Source of the DNA: Variovorax paradoxus
Lineage (GTDB): Bacteria; Pseudomonadota; Gammaproteobacteria; Burkholderiales; Burkholderiaceae_C
Length of the DNA stretch: 64,000 nucleotides
Assembly: GCF_030811855.1 (NCBI RefSeq)
Contig: NZ_JAUSRN010000004.1
Span: 248,001 to 312,000 of the forward strand
Direction of reading: 5' to 3'
Shown: positions 20,843 through 30,242 of the stretch, in pieces
How positions within the stretch are numbered: position 1 is the stretch's first letter
Layout: the number at the start of each line of letters is the position of its first letter
Notes under the pieces: generated by a model
Database searches by the model: none
What the model saw: the letters and a program-made list of their open reading frames with translations, nothing else
What the model was told of the DNA's origin: nothing
Position numbers and translations under genes: made by a program

Positions 20843-21931
20843 ATGCAACTTGCCAGCGCCCAACTGGGCTCCCATCTGCAGAAGGGGCTGAAGTCCCTCT
20901 ACACGATCCACGGCGACGAGCCGCTGCTCGCGCAAGAGGCGGCGGACGCCATTCGTGCCGCGGCGCGCATGCAGGGCTATACCGAGCGCAGCTCCTACAC
21001 CGCGGCCGGCGCGCACTTCGACTGGAGTGCGGTGCTGGCGGCCGGCGGCTCGCTCTCGCTCTTTGCCGACAAGCAGATCGTCGAGATCCGCATTCCCTCG
21101 GGCAAGCCCGGCAAGGACGGCAGCACCGCGCTGCAGCAGCTGGCCGAAGCGGCACAAGGCAACGACAGCACGCTCACCTTGGTGATGCTGCCGCGGCTGG
21201 ACAAGGCCACGCGCACCGGCGCCTGGTTTTCGGCGCTCGAGAACAATGGCGTCACCCTGCAGGTGGACCCGATCGAACGCGCCGCGCTGCCGCAATGGAT
21301 CGCGCAGCGCCTGGGTCTGCAGGGCCAGCGCGTCATGCCGGGCGACGAAGGGCAGCGCACGCTGCAGTTCTTTGCCGATCGCGTCGAAGGCAACCTGCTG
21401 GCCGCGCATCAGGAAATCCAGAAGCTCGCCTTGCTGCACCCCGCGGGCGAGCTGAGTTGGGAGCAGGTCGAAGGCGCGGTCAACAACGTGGCGCGCTATG
21501 ACGTGTTCAAGTTGTCCGAGGCCGTGCTGGCGGGCAACCCGCAGCGCGTGGCGCGCATGCTCGACGGCCTGCAGGCCGAGGGCGAGGCCGAGGTGCTGGT
21601 GCACTACACGCTGGCCGAGGACATCCGCGCGCTCAAGCGTGTGAAGGACGCCATGGCCTCGGGCCGACCGCTGCCCATGGCGCTGCGCGAAAACCGCATT
21701 TGGGGTCCGCGCGAGCGCGCCTTCGAACGCGTGCTGCCGCGGCTGGACGACCGCATGCTGGCGAGGCTGCTGCGCGCCGCACATGTGGTGGACGGGATCT
21801 GCAAGGGGCTGAAGCAGCCGGATTGGCCTGCGAGCGGCTGGCAGGCGCTGCAGCGCCTGGCACTGATGCTGTGCCGCGCTTGCAGCAGCGCGGCTCTTGC
21901 TCCCTCTCCCTCCGGGAGAGGGTTGGGGTGA
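20843..21931 (+). CDS. holA: DNA polymerase III delta subunit
   Basis: The 362-residue clamp-loader delta subunit opens the beta clamp. The N-terminus, MQLASAQLGSHLQKGLKSLY followed by TIHGDEPLLAQEAADAIR, is the HolA pattern, and TLTLVMLPRLDKATR lies in domain I. It lies 20 bases after lptE. The natural domain appears to end near LQRLALMLCR. The last 16 or so residues (ending [11 protein letters not shown]) and the stop codon are encoded by a REP-type palindrome, so the C-terminus looks extended or replaced by repeat sequence. Confidence 0.93.
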   Translation: MQLASAQLGSHLQKGLKSLYTIHGDEPLLAQEAADAIRAAARMQGYTERSSYTAAGAHFDWSAVLAAGGSLSLFADKQIVEIRIPSGKPGKDGSTALQQLAEAAQGNDSTLTLVMLPRLDKATRTGAWFSALENNGVTLQVDPIERAALPQWIAQRLGLQGQRVMPGDEGQRTLQFFADRVEGNLLAAHQEIQKLALLHPAGELSWEQVEGAVNNVARYDVFKLSEAVLAGNPQRVARMLDGLQAEGEAEVLVHYTLAEDIRALKRVKDAMASGRPLPMALRENRIWGPRERAFERVLPRLDDRMLARLLRAAHVVDGICKGLKQPDWPASGWQALQRLALMLCRACSSAALAPSPSGRGLG

Positions 21932-22008
21932 GGGCCGGCGGCCTTCATCACATCGCGCGTTTTCGATTGCCGCGGCCCTCACCCTAGCCCTCTCCCGGAG
22001 GGAGAGGG
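21902..22008. repeat. Paired REP-like palindromes overlapping the holA 3' end
   Basis: Two perfect 9-bp stems with 3-base loops share the arms CCCTCTCCC/GGGAGAGGG: 21902-21922 (loop TCC) and 21988-22008 (loop GGA). Their tails are inverted copies (TTGGGGTGAGGGC at 21923-21935 and GCCCTCACCCTAG at 21975-21987). The organisation matches the element at 1106-1219. The left unit lies inside the holA reading frame and supplies its stop codon. Confidence 0.8.
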
Positions 22009-22065
22009 GACAACTCCCGAAGGGGGCAAAGCCAAGGGTTGATCCAAATGCAGGAAAATGCCGCG

Positions 22066-23358
22066 ATGAATGCGTTCAACGTCAGCGAGCACATGCAGGC
22101 CCTGGGCCTGCAGGCAAAAGCCGCTGCATTCCTCATGGCCCGTGCGGATGCAGCTACCAAAAACAGAGCATTGAAGGCGCTGGCCCGGCGCCTGCGCGAA
22201 GCCGGCCCGGCCTTGGCCGAAGCCAACGAGAAAGACCTCTCGCGCGCCACGGCAGCCGGCCTTTCGGCGCCGATGGTCGACCGGCTCAAGCTCACGCCCA
22301 AGGTCATCGAGACCGTGGCCCTGGGCTGCGAGCAGCTGGCCGGCATGGCCGACGTGATCGGCGAGATCATCGGCATGAAGCAGCAGCCCAGCGGCATTCG
22401 CGTGGGCCAGATGCGCGTGCCGATCGGCGTCTTCGGCATGATCTACGAGAGCCGCCCCAACGTAACCATCGAGGCCGCGAGCCTCGCCATCAAGAGCGGC
22501 AACGCGGCCATCCTGCGCGGCGGCTCCGAAGCCATCGAGTCGAACAAGGCACTGGCGCTTCTGGTGTCCGGAGCGCTGTCCGAAGCCGGTCTGCCGATCG
22601 ATGCGGTGCAGCTGGTGCAGACCACCGACCGCGAGGCCGTGGGCCGGCTGATCGCCATGCCCGAATTCGTGGACGTGATCATTCCGCGTGGCGGCAAGGG
22701 CCTCATCGAGCGCATCAGCCGCGATGCCAAGGTGCCGGTCATCAAGCACCTCGATGGCAACTGCCATGTGTATGTGGACGACACGGCCGAGTTCGAAATG
22801 GCGCTGCGCATCGTCGACAACGCCAAGACACAGAAATACAGCCCCTGCAACGCGGCCGAAGGCCTTTTGGTGTCAGCCGCGGTGGCGGAAGATTTCCTGC
22901 CCCGCATCGCCGCCATCTTCGCGGCCAAGGGCGTCGAGATGCGCTGCGACCCGGTCGCGGCCCGCATCCTGCGCGCGGACGACACCCTCGGCTCGGGCGC
23001 AAGAATCGTCGATGCGGTCGAGTCCGACTGGTCCGAGGAATACCTTGCCGCCGTGATCAGCATCAAGGTGGTCGAAGGGGTCGACGAGGCCATTGCGCAC
23101 ATCAACCGCTACTCGAGCCATCACACTGATGCCATCGTCACGCGCGACCACGTGCATGCGCAGCGTTTCCTGCGCGAGGTCGATTCGGCCAGCGTCATGG
23201 TCAATGCGAGCACCCGCTTCGCGGACGGTTTCGAGTTCGGCCTGGGGGCCGAGATCGGCATCAGCACCGACAAATTCCACGCGCGCGGACCGGTCGGCAT
23301 CGAAGGGCTCACCTCGCTCAAGTACGTGGTGCTGGGGCAGGGCGAAGTGCGCAGTTGA
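22066..23358 (+). CDS. proA: Gamma-glutamyl phosphate reductase
   Basis: The 430-residue enzyme reduces gamma-glutamyl phosphate to glutamate semialdehyde in proline synthesis. The active-site Cys is Cys261 in [10 protein letters not shown]. The [18 protein letters not shown] and [18 protein letters not shown] blocks are family signatures. I chose ATG 22066 ([14 protein letters not shown]), with AGGAAA eight bases upstream; in-frame ATG 22048 and TTG 22039 are less well placed. Length is near E. coli ProA (417). proB is not adjacent, unlike in enterics. Confidence 0.96.
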   Translation: MNAFNVSEHMQALGLQAKAAAFLMARADAATKNRALKALARRLREAGPALAEANEKDLSRATAAGLSAPMVDRLKLTPKVIETVALGCEQLAGMADVIGEIIGMKQQPSGIRVGQMRVPIGVFGMIYESRPNVTIEAASLAIKSGNAAILRGGSEAIESNKALALLVSGALSEAGLPIDAVQLVQTTDREAVGRLIAMPEFVDVIIPRGGKGLIERISRDAKVPVIKHLDGNCHVYVDDTAEFEMALRIVDNAKTQKYSPCNAAEGLLVSAAVAEDFLPRIAAIFAAKGVEMRCDPVAARILRADDTLGSGARIVDAVESDWSEEYLAAVISIKVVEGVDEAIAHINRYSSHHTDAIVTRDHVHAQRFLREVDSASVMVNASTRFADGFEFGLGAEIGISTDKFHARGPVGIEGLTSLKYVVLGQGEVRS

Positions 23359-23371
23359 TGCCTGGAGAGCA

Positions 23372-23393
23372 GGCGGACTGAACCAAGTCCGCC
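23372..23393 (+). terminator. Hairpin after proA (weak terminator candidate)
   Basis: GGCGGACT (23372-23379) and AGTCCGCC (23386-23393) form a perfect 8-bp stem with a 6-base loop 14 bases after the proA stop. Only a scattered T-rich stretch follows, so termination is uncertain and RNA-end protection is an alternative. Confidence 0.45.
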
Positions 23394-23409
23394 GTACGTA
23401 GTCTTGTCA

Positions 23410-23438
23410 TTGGGGCGGCCACCCCCAAATCCTACAAT
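23410..23438 (+). promoter_or_regulatory. Candidate promoter for gshA
   Basis: TACAAT (23433-23438) is a 5/6 match to the -10 consensus; TTGGGG (23410-23415) sits 17 bases upstream as a weak -35. The gshA ATG is 42 bases further on, with AAGG before it. Confidence 0.4.
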
Positions 23439-23479
23439 TCCGCTCTACCTTTCAAGTACAAAACCAACAAGGCCGCCGC

Positions 23480-24790
23480 ATGGTTCCGCATCTCGTCACC
23501 GCCCTGACCGGCCCGATCAACGAACTGGAGCAGCGGGTACTCGACTCGACGCCCGCGATCGAGCGCTGGTTCCGGCTCGAATGGATGGAGCACACGCCGC
23601 CGTTCTACAGCGCGGTCGACATCCGCAACGCCGGCTTCAAGCTGGCGCCGGTCGACACCAACCTGTTCCCCGGCGGCTGGAACAATCTCACCAAAGAGAT
23701 GCTGCCTCTCGCGGTGCAGGCCGCGCAGGCCGCCATCGAAAAGATCTGTCCGGAAGCGCGCAACCTGCTCGTCATTCCGGAGAACCACTCGAAGAACACC
23801 TTCTATCTCGCCAACGTCGCGCAGCTGGTGCGCATCTTCCACATGGCGGGACTCAACGTGCGCGTGGGCTCCATCGATCCGGCGATCAAGTCGCCCAAGA
23901 AGATCGAACTGCCCAACGGCGACACGGTGTGCCTGGAGCCCGTGGTGCGCAGCAAGCGCCGCCTGGGCCTGAAGAATTTCGACCCCTGCACCATCCTGCT
24001 CAACAACGAGCTGTCGGCCGGCACGCCGGGCATCCTCGAAGACTTGCACGAGCAATATTTGCTGCCGCCGCTGCACGCGGGCTGGTCGGTGCGGCGCAAG
24101 AGCAACCACCTGCACAGCTACGAAGAGCTGTCCAAGCGCTTTGGCAAACTGCTGGGCATCGATCCCTGGTTGATCAACCCCATTTATGCGCGGGGCGATA
24201 GCGTCGATTTCGCCGAAGGCCGTGGCATCGACGTGCTGACCAGCCACGTAGATGCGGTGCTGACCAAGGTCCGTCGCAAGTACAAGGAATACGGCATCAA
24301 CGAAAAGCCATTCGTCGTCGTGAAGGGCGATACCGGCGCCGAAGGTCCGGGCGTGATCACGATCCACGATGCCAAGGAGGTCGAGGCCCTGGTCGGCAAG
24401 CCGCGCGGCGCTTCGTTGGGCAAGGCTGCCGGTGCGGCCAGGGAACTGCGCGAGCCAGGCGAGGTGATCGTGCAGGAAGGCGTGCTGACCAACGAGCGGG
24501 TGCACAACGGCGTGGCCGAGCCGGTGGTCTACATGATGGATCGCTACGTGGTGGGCGGCTTCTACCGCGTGCATGCCGAGCGCAATCCGGACGAGAACCT
24601 GAAATCGCCGGGCGCGAGCTTCGTGCCGCTGGCTTTTTCAGAAAGTGCGCATCTGCCGCAGCCTGGCGCCAAGCCTGGTGCGAGCGCACCGAACCGCTTC
24701 TACATGTATGGCGTGGTGGGGCGTTTGGCCATGGTGGCAGCCAGCTACGAGATGGAAGCCACCGATCCGGACGCCGAAATCTACGAATGA
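23480..24790 (+). CDS. gshA: Glutamate-cysteine ligase (Acidithiobacillus/betaproteobacterial type)
   Basis: The 436-residue enzyme makes gamma-glutamylcysteine, the first step of glutathione synthesis. It does not resemble E. coli GshA; it matches the separate family first described from Acidithiobacillus ferrooxidans (TIGR02049 type, recalled). Recognisable blocks are MVPHLVTALTGPINELEQRV, FPGGWNNLTKEM, FVVVKGDTGAEGPGVITIHD and MMDRYVVGGFYRVH, with an ATP-grasp-like C-terminal half. gshB lies about 3.7 kb downstream on the same strand, past kup and two opposite-strand genes; in many relatives the pair is closer. Confidence 0.94.
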   Translation: MVPHLVTALTGPINELEQRVLDSTPAIERWFRLEWMEHTPPFYSAVDIRNAGFKLAPVDTNLFPGGWNNLTKEMLPLAVQAAQAAIEKICPEARNLLVIPENHSKNTFYLANVAQLVRIFHMAGLNVRVGSIDPAIKSPKKIELPNGDTVCLEPVVRSKRRLGLKNFDPCTILLNNELSAGTPGILEDLHEQYLLPPLHAGWSVRRKSNHLHSYEELSKRFGKLLGIDPWLINPIYARGDSVDFAEGRGIDVLTSHVDAVLTKVRRKYKEYGINEKPFVVVKGDTGAEGPGVITIHDAKEVEALVGKPRGASLGKAAGAARELREPGEVIVQEGVLTNERVHNGVAEPVVYMMDRYVVGGFYRVHAERNPDENLKSPGASFVPLAFSESAHLPQPGAKPGASAPNRFYMYGVVGRLAMVAASYEMEATDPDAEIYE

Positions 24791-24970
24791 TTTTCGGGGG
24801 CGGCTTGCGGCGGCGGCGGTCGGCGGCAAAATAGCGGCCCCACAGCAAAGGAAAGAAAAGGGCGGAAGGGAAGTGCGCAGCGACTGGACATTGATTCCAC
24901 CGCTGCCGCGTCTCGATGCGTGTGACTTCCTGTTACGCGCTTGCAGCCTGCCCTTTTTCCCATCGACTTC

Positions 24971-26842
24971 GTGTCACCTCCCAAATCAACTTCCGCCGCC
25001 GCCTTGATCATCGGCGCCATCGGTGTCGTCTATGGCGACATCGGCACCAGCGTGCTGTATGCAGTCAAGGAAGTGTTCGGCCACGGCCACCTGCCTTTCA
25101 CCGTCGAAAACGTCTACGGCATCTTGTCGATGTTCTTCTGGACGCTCACCGTCATCGTGTCGATCAAGTACGTGGTGCTGGTGCTGCGGGCCGACAACGA
25201 AGGCGAGGGCGGCCTGGTCGCGATGCTGGCGCTGGCCTCGCGCGCGGTGTCCGACAAACCCAGGCTGCGCCACGTGCTGCTGCTGGTGGGCATCTTCGGC
25301 ACCTCGCTTTTCTATGGCGACGGCGTCATCACGCCGGCGATCTCGGTGCTTTCCGCTGTGGAAGGCCTCGAAGTGATATCGCCCCAATTCACGCACTACG
25401 TGCTGCCGGTCACCTTGGTGGTGCTGTTCGGCCTTTTCGTGGTGCAAAAGCGCGGCACCGCGGGCATCGGCAAGTTCTTCGGCCCGATCACCCTGGCATG
25501 GTTTCTGGCCATTGCCGTGCTCGGCGTGTCGCAGATCGTCCACCACCCCGAGATCCTCAAGTCGCTGAACCCGTGGTTCGCGCTGAAGTTCATGTGGGAC
25601 AACCCAGGCACCGCCTTCATCCTGCTGGGCGCCACGGTGCTGTGCGTGACGGGGGCCGAAGCGCTTTATGCCGACTTGGGCCACTTCGGCAAGCGGCCGA
25701 TCCGCGTGGCCTGGTTCACGGTCGTGATGCCCGCGCTCACGCTCAACTACTTCGGCCAGGGTGCACTGCTGCTGGAGAACCCCGAAGCCGTGAAGAACCC
25801 GTTCTTCATGATGGCGCCTGAATGGGCGCTCGTTCCGCTAGTGCTGCTGGCCACGGCGGCCACGGTCATCGCGTCTCAAGCGCTCATTACCGGCGCCTTC
25901 AGCGTCACGCGCCAGGTCATCCAGCTGGGCTACCTGCCGCGCCTGAACATCGAGCACACGAGCGTGCGCACGGCGGGGCAGATCTACATTCCGCTGGTCA
26001 ACTGGGGCCTGTTCGTGGCCATCGTGCTGGCGGTGGTCATGTTCCGTTCGTCGAGCAGCCTGGCCGCGGCCTACGGCATTGCGGTGACCACCGACATGCT
26101 CATCACCACGGTGCTGACCTTCTTCGTGATCCGCTACGCGTGGAAGCTGCCGCTGGCGCTGTGCATTGCATCGACCGCGGCTTTCTTCGTGGTCGACTTC
26201 CTGTTCTTCGCATCGAACCTGCTCAAGCTGTTCGAAGGCGGCTGGTTCCCGCTGGTGATCGGCGGCGCGGTGTTCACGCTCATGATCACCTGGAAGGAAG
26301 GCCGGCGCCTGATGGGCGAGGTGCAGCGCGCCGATGCCATCGAGCTGCAGGCCTTTCTCGATTCGGTGTTCGAGAACCCGCCCGCGCGCGTGGACGGCAC
26401 CGCGGTGTTCCTCACCGCAGAGCCCGGCGTGGTGCCCAACGCGCTGCTGCACAACCTGAAGCACAACAAGGTGCTGCACGAGCAGAACCTGTTCGTCACG
26501 GTGCGCAACCACGAAGTGCCCTGGATCCCGATGAACAAGCGCATCGAGATCGACGCCCTCGGCCACCATTGCTGGCAGGTCATCGTGCACTACGGTTTCA
26601 AGAACGACATCGACCTGCCGCGAGCGCTGGACAACGCGCGAATGCGCGGCTGCCAGCTGGAGCCGATGACGACCAGCTACTTTCTCTCGCGCGACGTCGT
26701 CATTCCCACGCTGGGCAGCGGCATGGCGCCGTGGCGCGAAAAGCTGTTCGCCCAGATGCACCACAACGCGAGCGGCGCCGCGGCCTTCCTCGGGCTGCCG
26801 AACAACGCGGTGGTCGAGCTCGGGTCGAAGATCGAGATCTGA
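24971..26842 (+). CDS. kup: Kup-type low-affinity potassium uptake transporter
   Basis: The 623-residue inner-membrane K+/H+ symporter has about twelve TM segments in the first 440 residues and a hydrophilic C-terminus. The signature [20 protein letters not shown] is near the N-terminus, then [21 protein letters not shown]. coli Kup is 622 residues. I chose GTG at 24971 ([19 protein letters not shown]) because it gives the usual spacing to the signature; TTG at 24941 would add ten residues. No clear Shine-Dalgarno is seen for either. The gene is convergent with the deacetylase-like gene, 18 bases away. Confidence 0.93.
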   Translation: MSPPKSTSAAALIIGAIGVVYGDIGTSVLYAVKEVFGHGHLPFTVENVYGILSMFFWTLTVIVSIKYVVLVLRADNEGEGGLVAMLALASRAVSDKPRLRHVLLLVGIFGTSLFYGDGVITPAISVLSAVEGLEVISPQFTHYVLPVTLVVLFGLFVVQKRGTAGIGKFFGPITLAWFLAIAVLGVSQIVHHPEILKSLNPWFALKFMWDNPGTAFILLGATVLCVTGAEALYADLGHFGKRPIRVAWFTVVMPALTLNYFGQGALLLENPEAVKNPFFMMAPEWALVPLVLLATAATVIASQALITGAFSVTRQVIQLGYLPRLNIEHTSVRTAGQIYIPLVNWGLFVAIVLAVVMFRSSSSLAAAYGIAVTTDMLITTVLTFFVIRYAWKLPLALCIASTAAFFVVDFLFFASNLLKLFEGGWFPLVIGGAVFTLMITWKEGRRLMGEVQRADAIELQAFLDSVFENPPARVDGTAVFLTAEPGVVPNALLHNLKHNKVLHEQNLFVTVRNHEVPWIPMNKRIEIDALGHHCWQVIVHYGFKNDIDLPRALDNARMRGCQLEPMTTSYFLSRDVVIPTLGSGMAPWREKLFAQMHHNASGAAAFLGLPNNAVVELGSKIEI

Positions 26843-26860
26843 CGGCCGCGCCGCGTCCGC

Positions 26861-27784
26861 TCAGCCGAAGTCCGCGGGCCGATCCGCCGCCAGCTGCTGC
26901 ATGTGCAATGCAATCGCGCCCGGCGTGGTGACCCAGATCTCGCCCCGGTCGCGGGCACGTGCGATGTGCGCGAGCGCCGTGCGCAAATGGCGCAGCCGAT
27001 AGGGCTGGCCCACGATGTAGGGATGCAGCGCAAGCCCCATCACCAGCGGCTGCGCGCGCGACTGCTCCCGCATCTCGTCGAAGTTGTCGACGATCATCGC
27101 GCTGAAATCCTTTGCATCCATCAGGCGGCCCACGATCATCGGAATGTCGTTGAGCTCCTGCGGATACGGCACCGACCATATCGAGCCGCCGCCCCGCGTG
27201 CGCATGCGCACCGGCTGATCGTCGTGGCACCAGTTGAGCGTGTAGCCGTAGCCGGTCTCGGCCAGCAGGTCGGGCGTGACCGCGCTTTCGGAGATCCACG
27301 GCGACAGCCATCCGGCGGGTGCCTGGCCGCTCTCCCGCTGCATGCGCTCGCGGCAGCGCAGCAGCAGCGCGCGTTCGTGCTCCTCATCCAACGTGCCCTG
27401 GCGTTCGGCGTTGCTGTGCCCATGGCCGATCAGTTCGTCGCCGCGAGCCACGCAAGCTTGCACCAGCTCCGGGCAGTGGTCGTACAGCGCGGTGTTGACG
27501 AGAGCGCCGGTAGGCAGTGCCAGCGCATCGAACAACTCGAGGCAGCGCCACGCGCCGACGCGGTTGCCATATTCGCGCCAGGCGTGGTTCAGTACGTCGG
27601 GCTCCGGCGAGGACGGACCGATGCGGGCGCCCAGCCCGTCGCCGAACGCGAAATGCTCGATGTTGAAGCCCAGGTACACGGCCAGCCGTGCGCCATTGGG
27701 CCACGCGTAGTCGGGCCGCCGCGTGATGGCGCTGTAGCCGAAGCGGCCGTGCGTGGGAAGCAGGTCGGGCCAGAGTTCCGTCAT
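26861..27784 (-). CDS. Polysaccharide deacetylase-family protein (PuuE-like)
   Basis: The 307-residue protein has a NodB-type beta/alpha barrel: ARLAVYLGFNIEHFAFGDG near the start, GDELIGHGHSNAERQG in the middle, and GLALHPYIVGQPYR towards the end, as in PuuE/allantoinase-like cyclic-imide or polysaccharide deacetylases. The usual catalytic Asp of the first motif appears as Asn in GFNIEHF, so classic deacetylation is uncertain. No signal peptide is seen, which favours a cytoplasmic small-molecule amidohydrolase role. It shares an operon with an NTF2-like gene whose stop is 10 bases before its ATG. Confidence 0.82.
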   Translation of the reverse strand: MTELWPDLLPTHGRFGYSAITRRPDYAWPNGARLAVYLGFNIEHFAFGDGLGARIGPSSPEPDVLNHAWREYGNRVGAWRCLELFDALALPTGALVNTALYDHCPELVQACVARGDELIGHGHSNAERQGTLDEEHERALLLRCRERMQRESGQAPAGWLSPWISESAVTPDLLAETGYGYTLNWCHDDQPVRMRTRGGGSIWSVPYPQELNDIPMIVGRLMDAKDFSAMIVDNFDEMREQSRAQPLVMGLALHPYIVGQPYRLRHLRTALAHIARARDRGEIWVTTPGAIALHMQQLAADRPADFG

Positions 27785-27794
27785 GCGCCGCGCC

Positions 27795-28235
27795 TCACAG
27801 GACAGCGAGTCCGGCGCGCACCAGCAGCCATTCGGCGCTGTCGTTCCATACGTCCATCTGCACGATGAGTCCGTGCCGCACCACGTAGCGGTCTACATAG
27901 CGGTTGCCCTCGAAGGCGGTGCCGTCGGGCCACGCGCCGTACAGCGTGCCAAGGCTGTAGACCACCGTTTCGTCGGGCGTGCCGCCCGCCACCACCTCGG
28001 TGCGCTCGATCTTCTTCTTCACCCAGGCGTAGCGCTTCGCGTTGAAGGCCGAGGTGTCGCCCGGTGCATGCATTTCGCGGTTGCCCGTGAAGCGGATGCG
28101 GATGCCGGGCGCGGTAAATCGCGAGGCCGACTGGGGATCCGGAATCATCACCAGGCGAAGGAATTCGTCGACCACCTCGGCCGGCGTGGCAGGGAGGGGC
28201 GATGCGGGCGCATCAGGCGAAGCGGGCGTGTCCAT
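27795..28235 (-). CDS. SnoaL/NTF2-like fold protein
   Basis: The 146-residue small protein resembles the nuclear-transport-factor-2/SnoaL superfamily: a helical N-terminus (TPAEVVDEFLRLVMIPDPQS), then alternating strands with GTAFEGNRYVDRYVVRHGLI near the end. Such folds serve as small isomerases, hydratases or binding proteins. I chose ATG 28235 (MDTPASPDAPASP), with GGAG five to nine bases upstream; upstream in-frame ATGs lack one. It is the first gene of a two-gene operon with the PuuE-like amidohydrolase, so a shared substrate is likely. The specific function is unknown. Confidence 0.75.
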   Translation of the reverse strand: MDTPASPDAPASPLPATPAEVVDEFLRLVMIPDPQSASRFTAPGIRIRFTGNREMHAPGDTSAFNAKRYAWVKKKIERTEVVAGGTPDETVVYSLGTLYGAWPDGTAFEGNRYVDRYVVRHGLIVQMDVWNDSAEWLLVRAGLAVL

Positions 28236-28450
28236 GGGTTCTCCGGAGATGGCCACGCAGCGCATGGCAAAAGGATGAGGGTGCCAAAGCAAATCTTGCG
28301 CCGAATCGCTTCGGCGGTCCGGTCCCGGCGTCCCCGGCACAATGGCCGATGGCGCGCAAAGGCCTCCGCCGGCAAGGGCATCGCCGCTTCCGGCAACATC
28401 GCGCCAGACAGCAACATGGCGGCCACACCCGGCGCCGGAAAGACTCCCAG

Positions 28451-29404
28451 ATGAAAAACATTCTCTTCGTCGCCGATCCGCTCGACCACTTCAAGATCTA
28501 CAAGGACACCACGTTCTCGATGATGCGCGAGGCGCAGCGCCGCGGCCACCGCATCGCGGCCTGCCTGCCGGAAGACCTGCAGTGGGTGTCGGGCGGCATG
28601 GTGACGGCCAACGTGCAGCAGATCACGCTCACCGGAGACAGCAAGGTCTGGTATCGCGAGGACATCCGCGAATCGAAGGCGCTGAAAGACTTTGACGCGG
28701 TGCTGATGCGCAAGGACCCACCGTTCGACGCCGAGTACATCTACGCCACCCACCTGCTCGAGCAGGCCGAGCGCGAAGGCGCGCGCGTGATCAACAAGCC
28801 GCGCGCATTGCGCGACCACCCCGAGAAGCTCGCGATCATGGAGTTTCCGCAGTTCACCACGCCCACGCTGGTCACGCGCAGCGCGCAGGCCGTGCGCGAC
28901 TTCCATGCCGAACACGGCGACATCATTCTGAAGCCGCTCGACGGCATGGGCGGCATGGGCATCTTCCGCGTCCGGCAGGACGGGCTGAACCTCGGCTCCA
29001 TCGTCGAAACGCTCAACAAGAACGGCGCCGAAACCATCATGGTGCAGCGCTTCGTGCCGGACATCGTTCAGGGCGACAAGCGCATTCTCATCATCGCGGG
29101 CGAGCCGGCGCCCTTCGTTCTGGCGCGCATTCCGCAGGGCTCGGAGGTGCGCGGCAACCTGGCGGCCGGCGGCAAGGGCGTGGCGCAGCCGCTCACGCCG
29201 CGCAACCGCGAAATTGCCGAAATCGTGGGACGGACCCTCGCGCCCCGCGGCCTGCTCCTGATCGGCCTCGATGTGATCGGCGACTCGGTGACCGAGATCA
29301 ACGTGACCAGCCCGACCTGCTTCCAGGAGATCACCGAGCAGACCGGCTTCGACGTACCGGCGATGTTCATCGACGCGCTGGAGGCGCAGCTGGCCGGCGC
29401 CTGA
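28451..29404 (+). CDS. gshB: Glutathione synthetase
   Basis: The 317-residue ATP-grasp ligase joins glycine to gamma-glutamylcysteine. Motifs are KNILFVADPLDHFKIYKDTT at the start, ILKPLDGMGGMGIFRV for the ATP-grasp loop, and LLIGLDVIGDSVTEINVTSP for the metal/substrate site. Length matches E. coli GshB (316). The ATG at 28451 is preceded by a short, poor ribosome site (CTCCCAG). A CACAAT hexamer at 28338-28343 is a possible -10. It is separated from gshA by kup and an opposite-strand operon. It ends in a palindrome shared with the convergent amidotransferase. Confidence 0.97.
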   Translation: MKNILFVADPLDHFKIYKDTTFSMMREAQRRGHRIAACLPEDLQWVSGGMVTANVQQITLTGDSKVWYREDIRESKALKDFDAVLMRKDPPFDAEYIYATHLLEQAEREGARVINKPRALRDHPEKLAIMEFPQFTTPTLVTRSAQAVRDFHAEHGDIILKPLDGMGGMGIFRVRQDGLNLGSIVETLNKNGAETIMVQRFVPDIVQGDKRILIIAGEPAPFVLARIPQGSEVRGNLAAGGKGVAQPLTPRNREIAEIVGRTLAPRGLLLIGLDVIGDSVTEINVTSPTCFQEITEQTGFDVPAMFIDALEAQLAGA

Positions 29405-29428
29405 GGCCGGCCGGGGGCCCCGGCTCAG
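29401..29428. terminator. Bidirectional palindrome holding both convergent stop codons
   Basis: CTGAG (29401-29405) pairs with CTCAG (29424-29428) and the adjoining CCGG blocks extend the stem. The gshB TGA and the amidotransferase stop (TCA on the + strand) are both part of the stem. There is no T-tract, so it is a hairpin at both mRNA ends and not a canonical intrinsic terminator. Confidence 0.5.
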
Positions 29429-30192
29429 AACGGCGCCAGCTGTCCGTCCACGAACACGTGCAGTTCGCCGGGCGCGAACGCGGTCCAGTGCTCGTTGGTG
29501 GTGAGCGGCGCGGTCACCACCACCGCCACCCGGTCGTTGGGCGTGGTGTGCTTGGCAAAGTCGATCTCCAGGTCTTCGTCCGACAGCTGCGCGGTGACGA
29601 AGGGGTGGCGGCGCTCCACGTACCAGAGGTTCGTCGAGGCGTGGGCCCAGAGCGCCTGGCCGTTCGACAGCATGAAGTTGAAGGTGCCGTGGCCCGCAAG
29701 CTGCGGCGCGAGTTCACGCAGCGTGAGCGTGAGTTCCTCGATGCTCGGAACGCCCGCGTGCGACTTGGCCAGTTCCTGCATCAGCCAGCAGAAGGCGTGT
29801 TCGCTGTCGGTGTTGCCCACCGGGTGGAAGTTGCCGTGCAGTCGTGGCCTGAAGTCCTTCAGGTCGCCATTGTGGGCAAACACCCAGTAGCGGCCCCACA
29901 GCTCGCGCACGAAAGGGTGGCAGTTCTGCAGGTTGATGGCGCCCTGCGTTGCCTTGCGGATGTGCGCAATGACGTTGCGGCTCTGGATCGGGTAGCGCCG
30001 GATCAGCTCGGCCACCGGCGACTCGCTCGCCGGCATGTGGTCCACGAAGTGGCGCAGCCCCCTGTCCTCGAAGAACGCGATGCCCCAGCCGTCGGCGTGG
30101 TGGTCGGTGCGGCCCCCACGCTGGGCGAAGCCCGTAAAGCTGAAGGTCACGTCCGTGGGCGTGTTGCAGTTCATTCCAAGCAGTTGGCACAT
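29425..30192 (-). CDS. Class II glutamine amidotransferase (YafJ-like)
   Basis: The 255-residue Ntn-hydrolase has its catalytic Cys at position 2 (MCQLLGMNCNTPTDVTFSFT), so the start must be ATG 30192. GGRTDHHADGWGIAFFEDRG, HIRKATQGAINLQNCHPF and FAHNGDLKDF are the glutaminase motifs. It is a free-standing glutaminase domain of the YafJ/EgtC kind with no synthetase domain, so its acceptor is unknown. It is the downstream neighbour of a periplasmic receptor gene on the same strand, 50 bases away, which may or may not be functionally linked. Confidence 0.92.
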   Translation of the reverse strand: MCQLLGMNCNTPTDVTFSFTGFAQRGGRTDHHADGWGIAFFEDRGLRHFVDHMPASESPVAELIRRYPIQSRNVIAHIRKATQGAINLQNCHPFVRELWGRYWVFAHNGDLKDFRPRLHGNFHPVGNTDSEHAFCWLMQELAKSHAGVPSIEELTLTLRELAPQLAGHGTFNFMLSNGQALWAHASTNLWYVERRHPFVTAQLSDEDLEIDFAKHTTPNDRVAVVVTAPLTTNEHWTAFAPGELHVFVDGQLAPF

Positions 30193-30242
30193 GGCGCTAT
30201 TAAAGCGCGTGTGCCAGCTGCCCGGCGAACCCGCCCGCCCGT

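Noticed and set aside
22039..22065. An earlier TTG (22039) or ATG (22048) start for proA
   Set aside because: ATG 22066 has AGGAAA at good spacing and gives the usual ProA N-terminus. The earlier codons sit just after the REP element and are less well placed.
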